DNA of 64,000 nt from Streptomyces roseolilacinus (GCF_014649335.1 NZ_BMSV01000004.1:310001-374000), one strand, 5' to 3'; shown: positions 25,186-34,221, counted from the first letter of the stretch. The notes: a model not told the origin generated them from the letters alone. Program-made: numbers and translations.

Positions 25186-26751
25186 TCAGTCCTCGACGAC
25201 CAGCGCGGGCGTCTCCTTGGTCAGCACCTCGCCGCGGAAGAACGCCGGGCTGCGGCGGTGCATGACCGCCATCAGGAGCACGCCGACGAGCAGCAGTCCG
25301 ACGCCGATGACGAAGACCGAGCCGACGCCGAGGACCGACGACCCGCTGCCGTACGCCGGGTCCCACATGTCCGTGAGGGTCTGGGCGAAGACGGCCGTCA
25401 GCATCAGCCCGCCGAGGCCCGGCAGGACGCCCTTGACCAGCAGGTCGCGGGCCGAGCGGGTCAGCTCGCGGCGGAAGAACCAGACGCAGGCGAAGGCGGT
25501 GATCGCGTAGTAGAAGCAGATCATCAGGCCGAGCGCGTAGATCGTGTCGACCAGGACGTTCTCGCTGACGAGGGTCATCACCGAGTAGAAGACGCCCGTC
25601 GCGACACCGGCGACGACGGTCGCGCGGCCGGGGGTCTTGTGGACGGGGTGGACCTTGGAGAAGGCCGGCGGGAACGCCTCGTACGTGGACATCGCGAGCG
25701 CCGTGCGGGCGACGGGGATGAACGTCGTCTGGAGGCTGGCCGCGGCGGAGGCGAGGACGGCGACGAACAGCAGGATGCCGAGCCCGGAGCCCATGACCGG
25801 GGAGGCGAGCGCGGCGAAGACGTTGTCGGAGGTCTCCGGGTTGCCCAGGCCCAGGCCCTTCTCGCCGACGCCCGCGTACATCTGCACGGCGACGGCGACC
25901 ACCAGGTACGAGGAGACGATCACGACGATGGCCAGCAGGGCGGCCCGGCCGGGCGTGCGGGCGCTGCCGACGCTCTCCTCGTTCACGGACAGGCAGGTGT
26001 CCCAGCCCCAGTAGATGAAGATCGACAGGGAGAGCCCGGCGGTGAAGGCGGCGAAGGAGTCCACCGCGAAGGGGTTCATCCAGGTCCAGGAGAAGGACAG
26101 GGAGCCGGCCACCTCGTCGGCCTTCGTCACGGCCGTCACGGCGAACAGGACGATCACGGCCAGCTGGAGGCCGACGAGGGCGTACTGGAGCCACTTCGTG
26201 GCGGTGATGCCCCGGTAGCTGACGACCGTCGCGGCGGCGACGAAGGCGAGGGTGGTGAGGATGTGGACGGTCTTGTTCCCGTCGAGGGCGGCGATCGACG
26301 GGTCGCCGGTGATCTCGCCGGCGGTCAGCCAGAAGAAGGATGTGGCGACACCGGCCAGGTTGGACAGGACGACCACGGTGGCGACCAGCAGGCCCCAGCC
26401 GCACATCCAGCCGACCTTCGGGCCGAACGCCTTCACCGACCAGGTGAAGGAGGTGCCGCAGTCGGGGACGGCCCTGTTCAGCTCGCGGTAGGCGAAGGCC
26501 ACGAGCAGCATGGGGAGGAACCCGGCGAGGAAGATCGCGGGCATCTGGAGGCCGACCTCGCCGACCGTGGGGCCCAGCGTCGAGGTCAGGCAGTAGACCG
26601 GGGCGACGGTCGAGATGCCGATGACGGCACCGCCCGTCAGCCCGACGGAGTTGCCGCCGAGGCCCTTGGTGCGTACGCCGCCGCTCTCGCCCGTGGCGGC
26701 GACGTTCCTTACCGTGTCTCCGGCCGGGGGCCGTGCTTCCACCTGAGTCAT
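25186..26751 (-). CDS. APC-superfamily amino acid permease
   Basis: The 521-aa protein has about twelve membrane helices. The family-typical first helix region is GLTGGAVIGISTVAPVYCLT, and FTWSVKAFGPKVGWMCGWGL lies in the second/third helix area. APC permeases import amino acids or polyamines with protons. I place the start at ATG 26751 (MTQVEARPP). GTG 26811 in frame is the alternative and would add 20 residues; neither has a strong ribosome binding site. It stands alone; the substrate is unknown. Confidence 0.88.
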   Translation of the reverse strand: MTQVEARPPAGDTVRNVAATGESGGVRTKGLGGNSVGLTGGAVIGISTVAPVYCLTSTLGPTVGEVGLQMPAIFLAGFLPMLLVAFAYRELNRAVPDCGTSFTWSVKAFGPKVGWMCGWGLLVATVVVLSNLAGVATSFFWLTAGEITGDPSIAALDGNKTVHILTTLAFVAAATVVSYRGITATKWLQYALVGLQLAVIVLFAVTAVTKADEVAGSLSFSWTWMNPFAVDSFAAFTAGLSLSIFIYWGWDTCLSVNEESVGSARTPGRAALLAIVVIVSSYLVVAVAVQMYAGVGEKGLGLGNPETSDNVFAALASPVMGSGLGILLFVAVLASAAASLQTTFIPVARTALAMSTYEAFPPAFSKVHPVHKTPGRATVVAGVATGVFYSVMTLVSENVLVDTIYALGLMICFYYAITAFACVWFFRRELTRSARDLLVKGVLPGLGGLMLTAVFAQTLTDMWDPAYGSGSSVLGVGSVFVIGVGLLLVGVLLMAVMHRRSPAFFRGEVLTKETPALVVED

Positions 26752-27055
26752 GAGCAGGACGGTAGGTGCTGCGGTTTCCACATCCGGAGGCCCGAACTCC
26801 GCGATCTTCACCTTTGCTTGTGCGGGAGGAACCGGACCGGAAACAAGGAATTCATGGCCTGTTCACCGTTGAACCATGCTTCTCTCGGCCCTGACGGCCG
26901 ACGTTCGATATGCGGGAACCGCAGCGGCGTCCGCTTTGCCCCTTTCAAAAATTTCCCGTGCTTGTTTTTCCGTTCCCCGCCGGGCTCCCCACCGGCTCCC
27001 CGCCCGGTCGCCGACCGCCCCCGCGCGGTCGCCGTCCGGCGTCAGGCGCCCGGCG
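26752..27055. other. Intergenic stretch upstream of the permease gene
   Basis: About 300 bp without a gene. The part 26870-26975 is distinctly AT-richer than its surroundings (A- and T-runs near 26940-26965) and probably contains the permease promoter. Short GTCAGGC repeats lie near the dehydratase end at 27040-27072. No structured RNA is evident. Confidence 0.3.
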
Positions 27056-27988
27056 TCAGGCGGGGCGCGTCAGGTCCCCCGGGTCCGTGTTCGCCCCGCA
27101 CAGCACCACGGCGGTCCGCTCGCCCTCGGCGGGGCGGTAGGCGCGCAGCCCGGCCAGCGCGGCGGCGGCCGCGTGCTCCACGGCGATGCGGTGCTCCTCC
27201 CACAGGTCCTGCCGGGCGCGCACGATCTCGCCGTCCGGCACCAGGACCGAGCACACGTCGTAGCGCTGCGCCGCGTGGAGCGCCATCGGCGTCACCCGGC
27301 GGGCGCCGAGCGCGTCGGCGGCGACCGACGCGACGGGCACGTCCACGACCTCGCCCGCCGCGAGGGCCGCGTTCAGCGCGCGGCAGTCCTCCGGCTCGAC
27401 GGCGACGACCCGTACGCCGTGCTCGTGCGCCGACGCGGCGACCCCGGCGAACAGCCCGCCGCCGCCCACGGAGACCACGACCGTGTCCAGACCCGGCAGG
27501 CGGGAGCGCAGCTCCTCCATGAGCGTGCCGGCGCCGGCGGCGATGAGCGGGTGGTCGTACGCGTGCGAGGCGAGCGCCCCGCTCCCGGCGGCGTACGCCC
27601 GGCACGACTCCAGCGCCTCGGCGTACTCGCCGCCCGAGAGCCGCACGTCGGCGCCGTACGCGCGCAGCCGCGCCACCTTCACGGCGGGCGCGTTCTCGGG
27701 CAGGAACACCGTCGCCCGCACGCCCTGGGCGCGGGCCGCCCACGCGCAGGCGAGCCCGGCGTTGCCGCCCGAGGCGATGGTGACGCCCGCCTCGGGCAGG
27801 GTGCCGGCCTCCTGGTGGGCGCGGATGAAGTTGATGGCACCGCGCGCCTTGAAGGTGCCCGTGTACTGGAGGAACTCCAGGGCGAACCACGTCCGCCCGT
27901 CCCCGCCGGGCGCCACCGCGAGGGGCCGGACCCGTCCGGCGACCCGCCCGGCCGCCGCCGTCACGTCCTCGTACGTGAGGTGATCCAT
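27056..27988 (-). CDS. PLP-dependent threonine/serine dehydratase family enzyme
   Basis: The 310-aa fold-type II PLP enzyme has the lysine motif TGTFKARGA with Lys47, SGGNAGLA for the substrate carboxylate and VGGGGLFAG for the PLP phosphate. Relatives dehydrate threonine or serine, or racemise serine or (hydroxy)aspartate. There is no C-terminal ACT domain, so it is not the feedback-regulated biosynthetic IlvA type. Its start codon lies 1 bp after the stop of the 2OG oxygenase gene, so translation is tightly coupled. The pair may hydroxylate and then dehydrate an amino acid, but the substrate is unknown. Confidence 0.88.
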   Translation of the reverse strand: MDHLTYEDVTAAAGRVAGRVRPLAVAPGGDGRTWFALEFLQYTGTFKARGAINFIRAHQEAGTLPEAGVTIASGGNAGLACAWAARAQGVRATVFLPENAPAVKVARLRAYGADVRLSGGEYAEALESCRAYAAGSGALASHAYDHPLIAAGAGTLMEELRSRLPGLDTVVVSVGGGGLFAGVAASAHEHGVRVVAVEPEDCRALNAALAAGEVVDVPVASVAADALGARRVTPMALHAAQRYDVCSVLVPDGEIVRARQDLWEEHRIAVEHAAAAALAGLRAYRPAEGERTAVVLCGANTDPGDLTRPA

Positions 27989-27989
27989 G

Positions 27990-28817
27990 TCAGGACCATA
28001 CGACGAGGCGGCCGCCGGTGGTGACGCCGAGGAAGAAGGCGAACGCGATCCGCCGCCCCGGGCCCCGGTTGGGCTCCACCGCGTGGAAGTGCGCCGGGTC
28101 GAACAGCAGCGCGTCGCCCGGGTGCGGCGGCAGCTCCACCCGCTGGCGGCCCTCGACGGCCGCGGGCCGGTAGCCGTACGCGTCGCGGTGCCCCTCGTCG
28201 GCGGGCTCCCAGCGGTGCCGCCACACGATCGTCGCCCCGCCGCCGGAGGCCACGCTCACGTACAGGTTGAAGGCCAGCTGGGCGACGACGTCCTGGTCGA
28301 ACAGCCCAGCGGGGAACTCGCGGTTGATGTCGTCGTAGTGCATCAGCAGCCCGGCGTCGATCTCCCGCAGGGTGCCGCCGAAGGCCGCCCGGCCGCCGAC
28401 GGTGGCGGGGACCACGGCGGAGCCCCACGCCGCGCCGAGCAGGGCCAGGGCGTGCGCGACCGGGTCGGGGCGGATCGCGGCGCGGCCCCACGTCGCGCGG
28501 GCGGCGTCGGCGTCGGGCCAGTACCGGGCGGTGTCGAGGCCACCGCCGGGCAGCCGGTAGTCGTTGAGCGCCGGCCCGAACCGCAGGACGGGCGTCGGCA
28601 CCCGGCCCGGGTCGTAGGGCGCGGTCGGCAGCCGGTCCAGCGCCCCGGTCACGGCCCGGCACCCGGCGGGGTCGAGGAACCCGGGGACGCGGACGGCGGC
28701 GAGCGTGCCACCCGCCAGCCGGGCGAGGTGCCGGGCGGTGAACGCGGGGGCGTCCACGGCGGCGAACAGGGGGTCACGGGCGATGAGCGCGGTCGGCGCG
28801 GTCGGCGCAGAGGCCAT
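27990..28817 (-). CDS. 2OG-Fe(II) oxygenase family protein
   Basis: The 275-aa protein has a facial-triad pattern H160-Y-D162 (GLLMHYDD) with distal His245 in DPAHFHAVEPN and an arginine pair at 255-256 for 2-oxoglutarate. Around it lie AFNLYVSV and GGATIVWRHRWEP, characteristic of small-molecule hydroxylases of this superfamily. ATG 28817 follows a very good GAGGAGG site, preferred over longer starts. It is upstream of and coupled to a PLP dehydratase. A beta-hydroxylation of an amino acid followed by elimination would fit. Exact family assignment needs a profile search. Confidence 0.75.
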   Translation of the reverse strand: MASAPTAPTALIARDPLFAAVDAPAFTARHLARLAGGTLAAVRVPGFLDPAGCRAVTGALDRLPTAPYDPGRVPTPVLRFGPALNDYRLPGGGLDTARYWPDADAARATWGRAAIRPDPVAHALALLGAAWGSAVVPATVGGRAAFGGTLREIDAGLLMHYDDINREFPAGLFDQDVVAQLAFNLYVSVASGGGATIVWRHRWEPADEGHRDAYGYRPAAVEGRQRVELPPHPGDALLFDPAHFHAVEPNRGPGRRIAFAFFLGVTTGGRLVVWS

Positions 28818-29002
28818 GTCGCCTCCTCGGACGGAGGACATACGGCACGTTTCGACCATACGGCGGGCCCGGGGGCCCCGCACGTCCGCGGCCCCCGCCG
28901 GGGCGGGGCGGGCGGTTGCCGAAAACGGCCCCCCTGCCGGGGGACGGCCCCTAGATTCGGAGGCTCGCAACACCGCAGGGCATCGGACCGCAGGGAGGGA
29001 AC

Positions 29003-29752
29003 ATGGGCGTGTTACGGGGCAGGACCGCCGTCGTCACCGGAGGTTCGCGGGGGATCGGCCGGGGCATCGTGGAACGGCTCGCGGCGGACGGCGCGGAGGT
29101 CGTCTTCAACTACGCGCACGACCGGGAGGCCGCCGAGGACGTCGTGCGGGAGGTGAAGGCGGCGGGCGGCGCCGCCCGCGCGGTGCGCCTGGACCTGGCC
29201 GAGCCGGGCGCGGCGGAGGAGCTGATGCGCACGGCGGCGGAGGAGTCGGCGGCGGGCGAGGCGACCGTCCTGGTCAACAACGCGGCCGTCGGCTTCACCC
29301 CCACGCCGCTGGACGAGACGGGCGAGGAGCTGTTCGACCGGGCGCTCACGGTCAACGCGAAGGCGGCGTTCCTGACCGTCCGGCACGCGGCCCGGTTCAT
29401 GCCGGAGGGCGGGCGGATCGTCAACGTCTCGACGCTCAACACGAGCCGCCCGGGACGCGGGATCGTGCCGTACATGATGAGCAAGGGCGCGCTGGAGCAG
29501 CTGACGGCGGCCGCCGCGGTGGAGCTGGGACCGCGGGGGATCACCGTCAACACGGTGTCGCCCGGCGCGACGGACACGGACCTCCTGCGCGGGACGAACC
29601 CGCCGGAGGCCCTGGACATGGCGGTCGGGCTCACCCCCCTGGGCCGCCTCGGCAAGCCGTCCGACGTGGCGGCCGTGGTGGCGTTCCTGGTGGGGCCGGA
29701 CGGGGCCTGGGTCACCGGCCAGAACCTCCGGGCGACGGGCGGGCTCGGCTGA
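29003..29752 (+). CDS. SDR-family oxidoreductase with early TTA codon
   Basis: The 249-aa classical short-chain dehydrogenase has TGGSRGIG (cofactor loop), VNNAAVG, a catalytic Ser in IVNVSTLN, YMMSK as YxxxK, and a C-terminal VTGQNLRATGG. It uses NAD(P)H on an unknown carbonyl or alcohol; FabG-like and glucose-1-dehydrogenase-like enzymes share this pattern. ATG 29003 has a strong GGGAGGGA site. Codon 4 (29012-29014) is TTA, a position expected to impose strong bldA dependence. That is unusual for a housekeeping enzyme and suggests expression during development or secondary metabolism. Confidence 0.92.
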   Translation: MGVLRGRTAVVTGGSRGIGRGIVERLAADGAEVVFNYAHDREAAEDVVREVKAAGGAARAVRLDLAEPGAAEELMRTAAEESAAGEATVLVNNAAVGFTPTPLDETGEELFDRALTVNAKAAFLTVRHAARFMPEGGRIVNVSTLNTSRPGRGIVPYMMSKGALEQLTAAAAVELGPRGITVNTVSPGATDTDLLRGTNPPEALDMAVGLTPLGRLGKPSDVAAVVAFLVGPDGAWVTGQNLRATGGLG

Positions 29753-29770
29753 CGGGGCGGGGCGCGCCGC

Positions 29771-30364
29771 TCAGCCGACCTCGTAGCCGAGGGCCGTCGC
29801 GAGGACCGCGGCCTGCTGCAGGTCGATGCGGGCGCCCGCCGCCTCCACCGTCCTCGGGTCGAGGGCGGACAGGTCGCTGCCGCGCAGGTCGGCGCGGCGC
29901 AGGAGGGCGCCCCGCAGCCGGGCGCCGGACAGGTCGCACCGGGTGACCACGGCCTCCTCCAGCCGCGCGCCCGCCAGGTCCGCCTCGCGGAGGCGGACGC
30001 CGTCCAGTTCGGCCCTGCGCAGGTCGGCGCCGGCCAGCCCGGCGTACGACCAGTCGCCGCCGTCCACCGCGAACAGGTTGAACGTCGACTCGTGGAACCG
30101 GCTGCCCAGCGCCTTGCACTGCTCGAAGCGCGCGTCGAAGAACACGCACCGGCGGAACGTGCAGTTCGTGAAGGCCGACCCGGTGTGCCGGGACGCGTTG
30201 AACCGCACGCCGGAGAAGGTGCAGCCGTCGAAGGACGCGCCCTCGCTGACGCCCTCCGTCCAGTCCGTGTCGTAGAAGGTGCACCCCGCGTACGCGTCGC
30301 CGGCGCCCAGCTCCCGCCCGTACCAGTCCTCGCCCCGTACGACGAGGTCGTGTGTGATCGGCAT
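29771..30364 (-). CDS. Pentapeptide-repeat protein
   Basis: The 197-aa protein has A(D/N)Lxx-type pentapeptide repeats over about residues 40-175 (FDGCTFSGVRF, then ADLRRAELDGVRLREADLAGARL). These fold as a right-handed quadrilateral helix. Some relatives (MfpA, Qnr) mimic DNA and protect gyrase from quinolones; most have unknown roles. ATG 30364 (MPITHDL) is chosen. It converges with the SDR gene with 18 bp between stops. Gyrase protection is only a possibility. Confidence 0.85.
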   Translation of the reverse strand: MPITHDLVVRGEDWYGRELGAGDAYAGCTFYDTDWTEGVSEGASFDGCTFSGVRFNASRHTGSAFTNCTFRRCVFFDARFEQCKALGSRFHESTFNLFAVDGGDWSYAGLAGADLRRAELDGVRLREADLAGARLEEAVVTRCDLSGARLRGALLRRADLRGSDLSALDPRTVEAAGARIDLQQAAVLATALGYEVG

Positions 30365-30617
30365 GCCCCGATCCAAGCGCACCCCACCGACATCCCCGCC
30401 GCCCGGCGCCTGCGGCCCGCCCCGGCCCGCGCGGCGGGGCACTCCCCCCCCCGCCCCCCACCACACCCCCACGGCGGCCGATATGGCGACACGTCACATG
30501 TGCCGGGGTCGTCTGATGTGTCACGGCCTCGTGCGGAGCGTCACCCGATGCTGACGCATCCGCCGTCGACAAGGCAGACTGTGAGCGGCGATACCAGCGG
30601 TACGGGCAGGGGGAGCT

Positions 30618-33600
30618 ATGGACCGTGACAACGGGCCGCGAGTGCCGGAGCAGCGTGTTCCACGGCAGGCGCAGGTACCGGGCGGTCAGGCACCGGAAGA
30701 CGGCCTGGCCCCCCGCGGGCACCGAACGGCCGCGGGAGGCGGGCCGGACGGCCGCGCCGACCTGCGCTTCGGGGTGCTCGGACCCGTGCGGGCCTGGCGG
30801 GACGGCGAGCCGCTCCCCTCGGGCTCACCGCAGCAGCGGGCCCTGCTCGCCGCGCTGCTGCTGCGCGAGGGCCGCACGGCGACGGCCGCCGAACTGATCG
30901 ACGCCATCTGGGGCGAGGAGCCCCCGTCGCAGGCCCTCGCCGCGCTGCGCACGTACGCCTCCCGCCTCCGCAAGGTCCTCCCGCCGGACGTCCTGGTCAG
31001 CGAGTCGGGCGGGTACGCGATCCGGGGCGCGCCGGACGCCCTCGACCTGAACGTGGCGCAGGAGCTGGCCGCCGAGGCGGAGAAGGCCCGCGTGGCCGGG
31101 GACCGCGCGCAGGCCGTGGCGCTGATCAACAAGGCGCTGGGCCTGTGGGACGGCGAGCCCCTCGCCTCCGTGCCGGGGCCGTACGCGGAGACCCAGCGCG
31201 CCCGCCTGGAGGAGTGGCGGCTCCAGCTCATCGAGGGCCGCCTCGACCTGGACCTGGAGTGCGGCCACCACGCGGAGGCCGTGTCCGAGCTGACCGCGCT
31301 GACCGCCGCCCACCCGCTGCGCGAGCGGCTGCGGGAGCTGCTGATGCTCGCCCTGTACCGCAGCGGCCGCCAGGCCGAGGCCCTCGCCGTGTACGCCGAC
31401 ACGCGCCGCCTCCTCGCCGACGAACTGGGCGTCGACCCGCGCCCCGAGCTGTCCCGGCTCCAGCAGCGCATCCTGCGGGCCGACAGCGAACTGGCCCAGC
31501 CCGTCGAGCGGCCCGCCCCCGGCAAGGCGCCCGTCGCCCGGCCCGCCCAGCTGCCCGCCACGGTCCCCGACTTCACCGGCCGCGCCTCCTTCGTACGGGA
31601 GCTGGGCGACCTCCTCGTCACGGCCGAGGGCTCCGTCATGGCCGTGTCGGCGCTCGCGGGCATCGGCGGCGTCGGCAAGACGACGCTCGCCGTGCACGTG
31701 GCGCACCAGGCGCGCCCGCACTTCCCGGACGGCCAGCTGTACGTGGACCTGATGGGCGCCGGTTCCCGGGCCGTGGAGCCGGAGACCGTCCTGGGCTCCT
31801 TCCTGCGCGCGCTGGGCACGCCGGACGCGCAGGTCCCGGAGACCCTCGACGAGCGGGCCGCGCTGTACCGATCGACGCTCGCCGGGCGGCGCGTCCTGGT
31901 CCTGCTGGACAACGCCCGCGACGCCGCCCAGGTGCGGCCGCTGCTGCCGGGCACGGAGGGCTGCGCGGCGCTGGTCACCAGCCGCATCCGGATGCTCGAC
32001 CTGGCCGGCGCGCACCTCGTCGACCTGGACGTGATGTCCCCGGACGAGGCGCTCCAGCTGTTCACCCGGATCGTGGGCGCCGAGCGGGTGCAGGCGGAGC
32101 GGGAGGCGGCGCTGGACGTGGTCGCGGCGTGCGGGTTCCTGCCGCTGGCGATCCGCATCGCCGCGTCCCGGCTGGCGGCGCGGCGCACCTGGACGGTGTC
32201 CGTCCTGGCGGCGAAGCTCGCCGACGAGCGGCGCCGCCTGGACGAGCTCCAGGCGGGCGACCTCGCGGTGAAGGCCACGTTCGAGTTGGGGTACGGACAG
32301 CTGGAGCCCGCGCAGGCCCGTGCGTTCCGCCTGCTGGGCCTCGCGGACGGCCCCGACATCTCGCTGGCGGCGGCCGCGGCCGTCCTGGACCTGCCGCCCC
32401 AGGAGACGGAGGACCTCCTGGAGAACCTGGTCGACGCGTCCCTCGTCGAGTCCGCCGCACCGGGCCGCTACCGGTTCCACGACCTGGTCCGCCTCTACGC
32501 GCGTGCCTGCGCCGAGCGCGACGAGCAGCCCCCGGCGGAACGCGAGGCGGCGCTGTCCCGCCTGCTGGACTTCTACCTGGCGACGGCGGCCCACGTGTAC
32601 GCCATCGAACGCCCCGGGGACCGCCTGGTCGACCACCTGGAGCCGACCACGTACGGCGGCCTGGCCTTCACCGACCGGCACGCGGCGCAGGACTGGCTGT
32701 ACCGGGAGGCCAACTGCGTGCTGGCGTGCGTCCGCCAGGCCACGACCAACGACGCGCCGGGCAGCCGCCTGCGCCGCGCGGTGGACCTGCTGTGGGCGGC
32801 GAAGGACCTGACGGAGTCCGGCGCGAACTCCCGGCAGTACGAGTCGGCGGCCCTCGCGGTGTGCGAGGCCGCCCACGCGGCGGGCGACGCCCGCACGGAG
32901 GGCCGCGCCCGGACGACGCTCGGCAACGTCCACCTGGTGGCGGGCCGCTACGACGAGGCCGACCGGGAGGCCCGCAACGCCCGCGACCTGGCGGTGGCGG
33001 CGGGCGACCCGGCACCGGTGTACTGGGCGGACAACGACCGGGGGATCATCGCCATCGTGCAGGGCCGGCACGAGGACGCCGAGGAGCACCTCGTACGGGC
33101 GACCGAGGGGTCGCGCGAGGTGGGCAACCTGTCCAGCGTCGCCACCGCCCTGTGCAACCTCTCCCGTGTGCACCTGCTGACCGGCCGCCCGACCAGCGCC
33201 ATAGACCTGGCGCGGCAGGGCATCGAGATCTACGACCGGCTGGGGCTGACCCTGCGCCTGGCGAACGGCCGCTACGCGCTGGGCGTGGCCCTCACCCACG
33301 CGGACCGGCACGCGGAGGCCCTGGAGGAGTTCGCGGAGGCGCTGCGGATCTTCGCCAGGAACCGGCAGCGTCTCTGGGAGGGCGTGACCCACTTCCGGAT
33401 CGCGGAGGCCCAGTTGAGGTCCCGCCACCCCGCGCGCGCCGCACAGCACGCCGAGCAGGCCCTGGCGCTGGGCTGCATCGGCGGGGACCAGATGCGGGGC
33501 AACGTCCTGGTGCTGCTGGGGAAGGCGCTGCGCGTCCTCGGGCAGACCGACCGCGCCCGCGCCTGCCTGCGGGAGGCGCTGGCCCTGTACGAGCAGCTGG

Positions 33601-33656
33601 GCGCGCCGGAGGCGGACGGCGTACGGGCCATGCTGACCCCGTCGGCGGCGGCCTGA
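30618..33656 (+). CDS. afsR: AfsR, global regulator of secondary metabolism
   Basis: The 1012-aa SARP-family protein has an OmpR-type DNA-binding plus BTAD region (about 45-290, starting LRFGVLGPVRAW). The NB-ARC ATPase domain carries Walker A GIGGVGKTT near residue 353, and the C-terminal half is TPR-rich. In S. coelicolor AfsR (993 aa) is phosphorylated by AfsK and activates afsS. Here afsS follows 213 bp downstream and afsK is about 2 kb further, so identity is well supported by context. ATG 30618 has GGGGGAG upstream. The 253-bp upstream gap contains TCAC/GTGTCAC-type repeats near 30490-30525 of unknown role. Confidence 0.95.
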   Translation: MDRDNGPRVPEQRVPRQAQVPGGQAPEDGLAPRGHRTAAGGGPDGRADLRFGVLGPVRAWRDGEPLPSGSPQQRALLAALLLREGRTATAAELIDAIWGEEPPSQALAALRTYASRLRKVLPPDVLVSESGGYAIRGAPDALDLNVAQELAAEAEKARVAGDRAQAVALINKALGLWDGEPLASVPGPYAETQRARLEEWRLQLIEGRLDLDLECGHHAEAVSELTALTAAHPLRERLRELLMLALYRSGRQAEALAVYADTRRLLADELGVDPRPELSRLQQRILRADSELAQPVERPAPGKAPVARPAQLPATVPDFTGRASFVRELGDLLVTAEGSVMAVSALAGIGGVGKTTLAVHVAHQARPHFPDGQLYVDLMGAGSRAVEPETVLGSFLRALGTPDAQVPETLDERAALYRSTLAGRRVLVLLDNARDAAQVRPLLPGTEGCAALVTSRIRMLDLAGAHLVDLDVMSPDEALQLFTRIVGAERVQAEREAALDVVAACGFLPLAIRIAASRLAARRTWTVSVLAAKLADERRRLDELQAGDLAVKATFELGYGQLEPAQARAFRLLGLADGPDISLAAAAAVLDLPPQETEDLLENLVDASLVESAAPGRYRFHDLVRLYARACAERDEQPPAEREAALSRLLDFYLATAAHVYAIERPGDRLVDHLEPTTYGGLAFTDRHAAQDWLYREANCVLACVRQATTNDAPGSRLRRAVDLLWAAKDLTESGANSRQYESAALAVCEAAHAAGDARTEGRARTTLGNVHLVAGRYDEADREARNARDLAVAAGDPAPVYWADNDRGIIAIVQGRHEDAEEHLVRATEGSREVGNLSSVATALCNLSRVHLLTGRPTSAIDLARQGIEIYDRLGLTLRLANGRYALGVALTHADRHAEALEEFAEALRIFARNRQRLWEGVTHFRIAEAQLRSRHPARAAQHAEQALALGCIGGDQMRGNVLVLLGKALRVLGQTDRARACLREALALYEQLGAPEADGVRAMLTPSAAA

Positions 33657-33682
33657 GCGGTCCGGTGCGCCGGAAGGGCGGG

Positions 33683-33779
33683 CGTTCAGCATTCGTTTAT
33701 GCGGGTCCGGCATCGTTCTCGGTACACGGTCCGTCGCGTCGGGGGGCAGACGGGCCGGGGAAGTGCCCACCGCTAAGGT
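33683..33779 (+). promoter_or_regulatory. afsS promoter with AfsR-type direct repeats
   Basis: CGTTCAG at 33683 and CGTTTAT at 33694 form a direct repeat with 11-bp period, the spacing AfsR/SARP proteins use when overlapping a -35. A separate TAAGGT at 33774-33779 looks like a -10. Which of the two marks the transcript start cannot be decided by eye. Confidence 0.55.
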
Positions 33780-33791
33780 GAGCGCTCCCTA

Positions 33792-33835
33792 GACGCCCGT
33801 TCGGCGGCCCTCGGGGGAGTCGCCGAGCGGGCGTC
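33792..33835 (+). other. Hairpin between afsR and afsS (5' UTR or terminator)
   Basis: 15-bp stem 33792-33806 / 33821-33835 with one G.U pair and a 14-nt loop, 34 bp before the afsS start. It may be the afsR terminator or a leader hairpin in the afsS mRNA. Confidence 0.55.
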
Positions 33836-33869
33836 GTCGAGTCGACCGTCACAGGGGAGATGACGCGCC

Positions 33870-34094
33870 ATGAGCAACAAGAAGCCCGAAGAGATCATCA
33901 CGACGATGGACAACCACGTGCCCGCTCCTCCGCGGGACGGCATCGTGACCATGGACAACCACGTCCCGGCCCCGCCGAAGGACGGCGTCACCGTCGAGGA
34001 CGTCCTCACCACCATGGACAACCACGTGCCGGCGCCGCCGCTGGACGGCATCGTGACCATGGACAACCACGTGCCGGCGCCGCCGATCAAGTAA
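33870..34094 (+). CDS. afsS: AfsS, small repeat protein activating antibiotic production
   Basis: The 74-aa protein consists almost entirely of four copies of TMDNHVPAPP separated by short linkers (PRDGIV, PKDGVTVEDVLT, PLDGIV). AfsS of S. coelicolor (63 aa) is built from the same repeat, so the assignment is secure; this copy has one more repeat than I remember for that protein. AfsS expression is the output of the AfsK-AfsR pathway and stimulates antibiotic production by an unclear mechanism. The DNA encoding the repeats is also repetitive, so slippage could vary the number. Confidence 0.95.
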   Translation: MSNKKPEEIITTMDNHVPAPPRDGIVTMDNHVPAPPKDGVTVEDVLTTMDNHVPAPPLDGIVTMDNHVPAPPIK

Positions 34095-34166
34095 GCCAAC
34101 CCGACGGGGTGCGGCCGCGGCGGCGCGGAGGGGGGGCCGTCGCGGCCGCTGCACGTGTGCGGCCGC

Positions 34167-34214
34167 GCACGACGGTGGGGGCCGACCCGGACGGGTCGGC
34201 CCCCACCGTCGTGC
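34167..34214. terminator. 22-bp perfect terminator stem after afsS
   Basis: Arms 34167-34188 and 34193-34214 are exact reverse complements around a GGAC tetraloop. It sits between convergent afsS and a secreted-protein gene and should stop both. Confidence 0.8.
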
Positions 34215-34221
34215 CGTCCGC

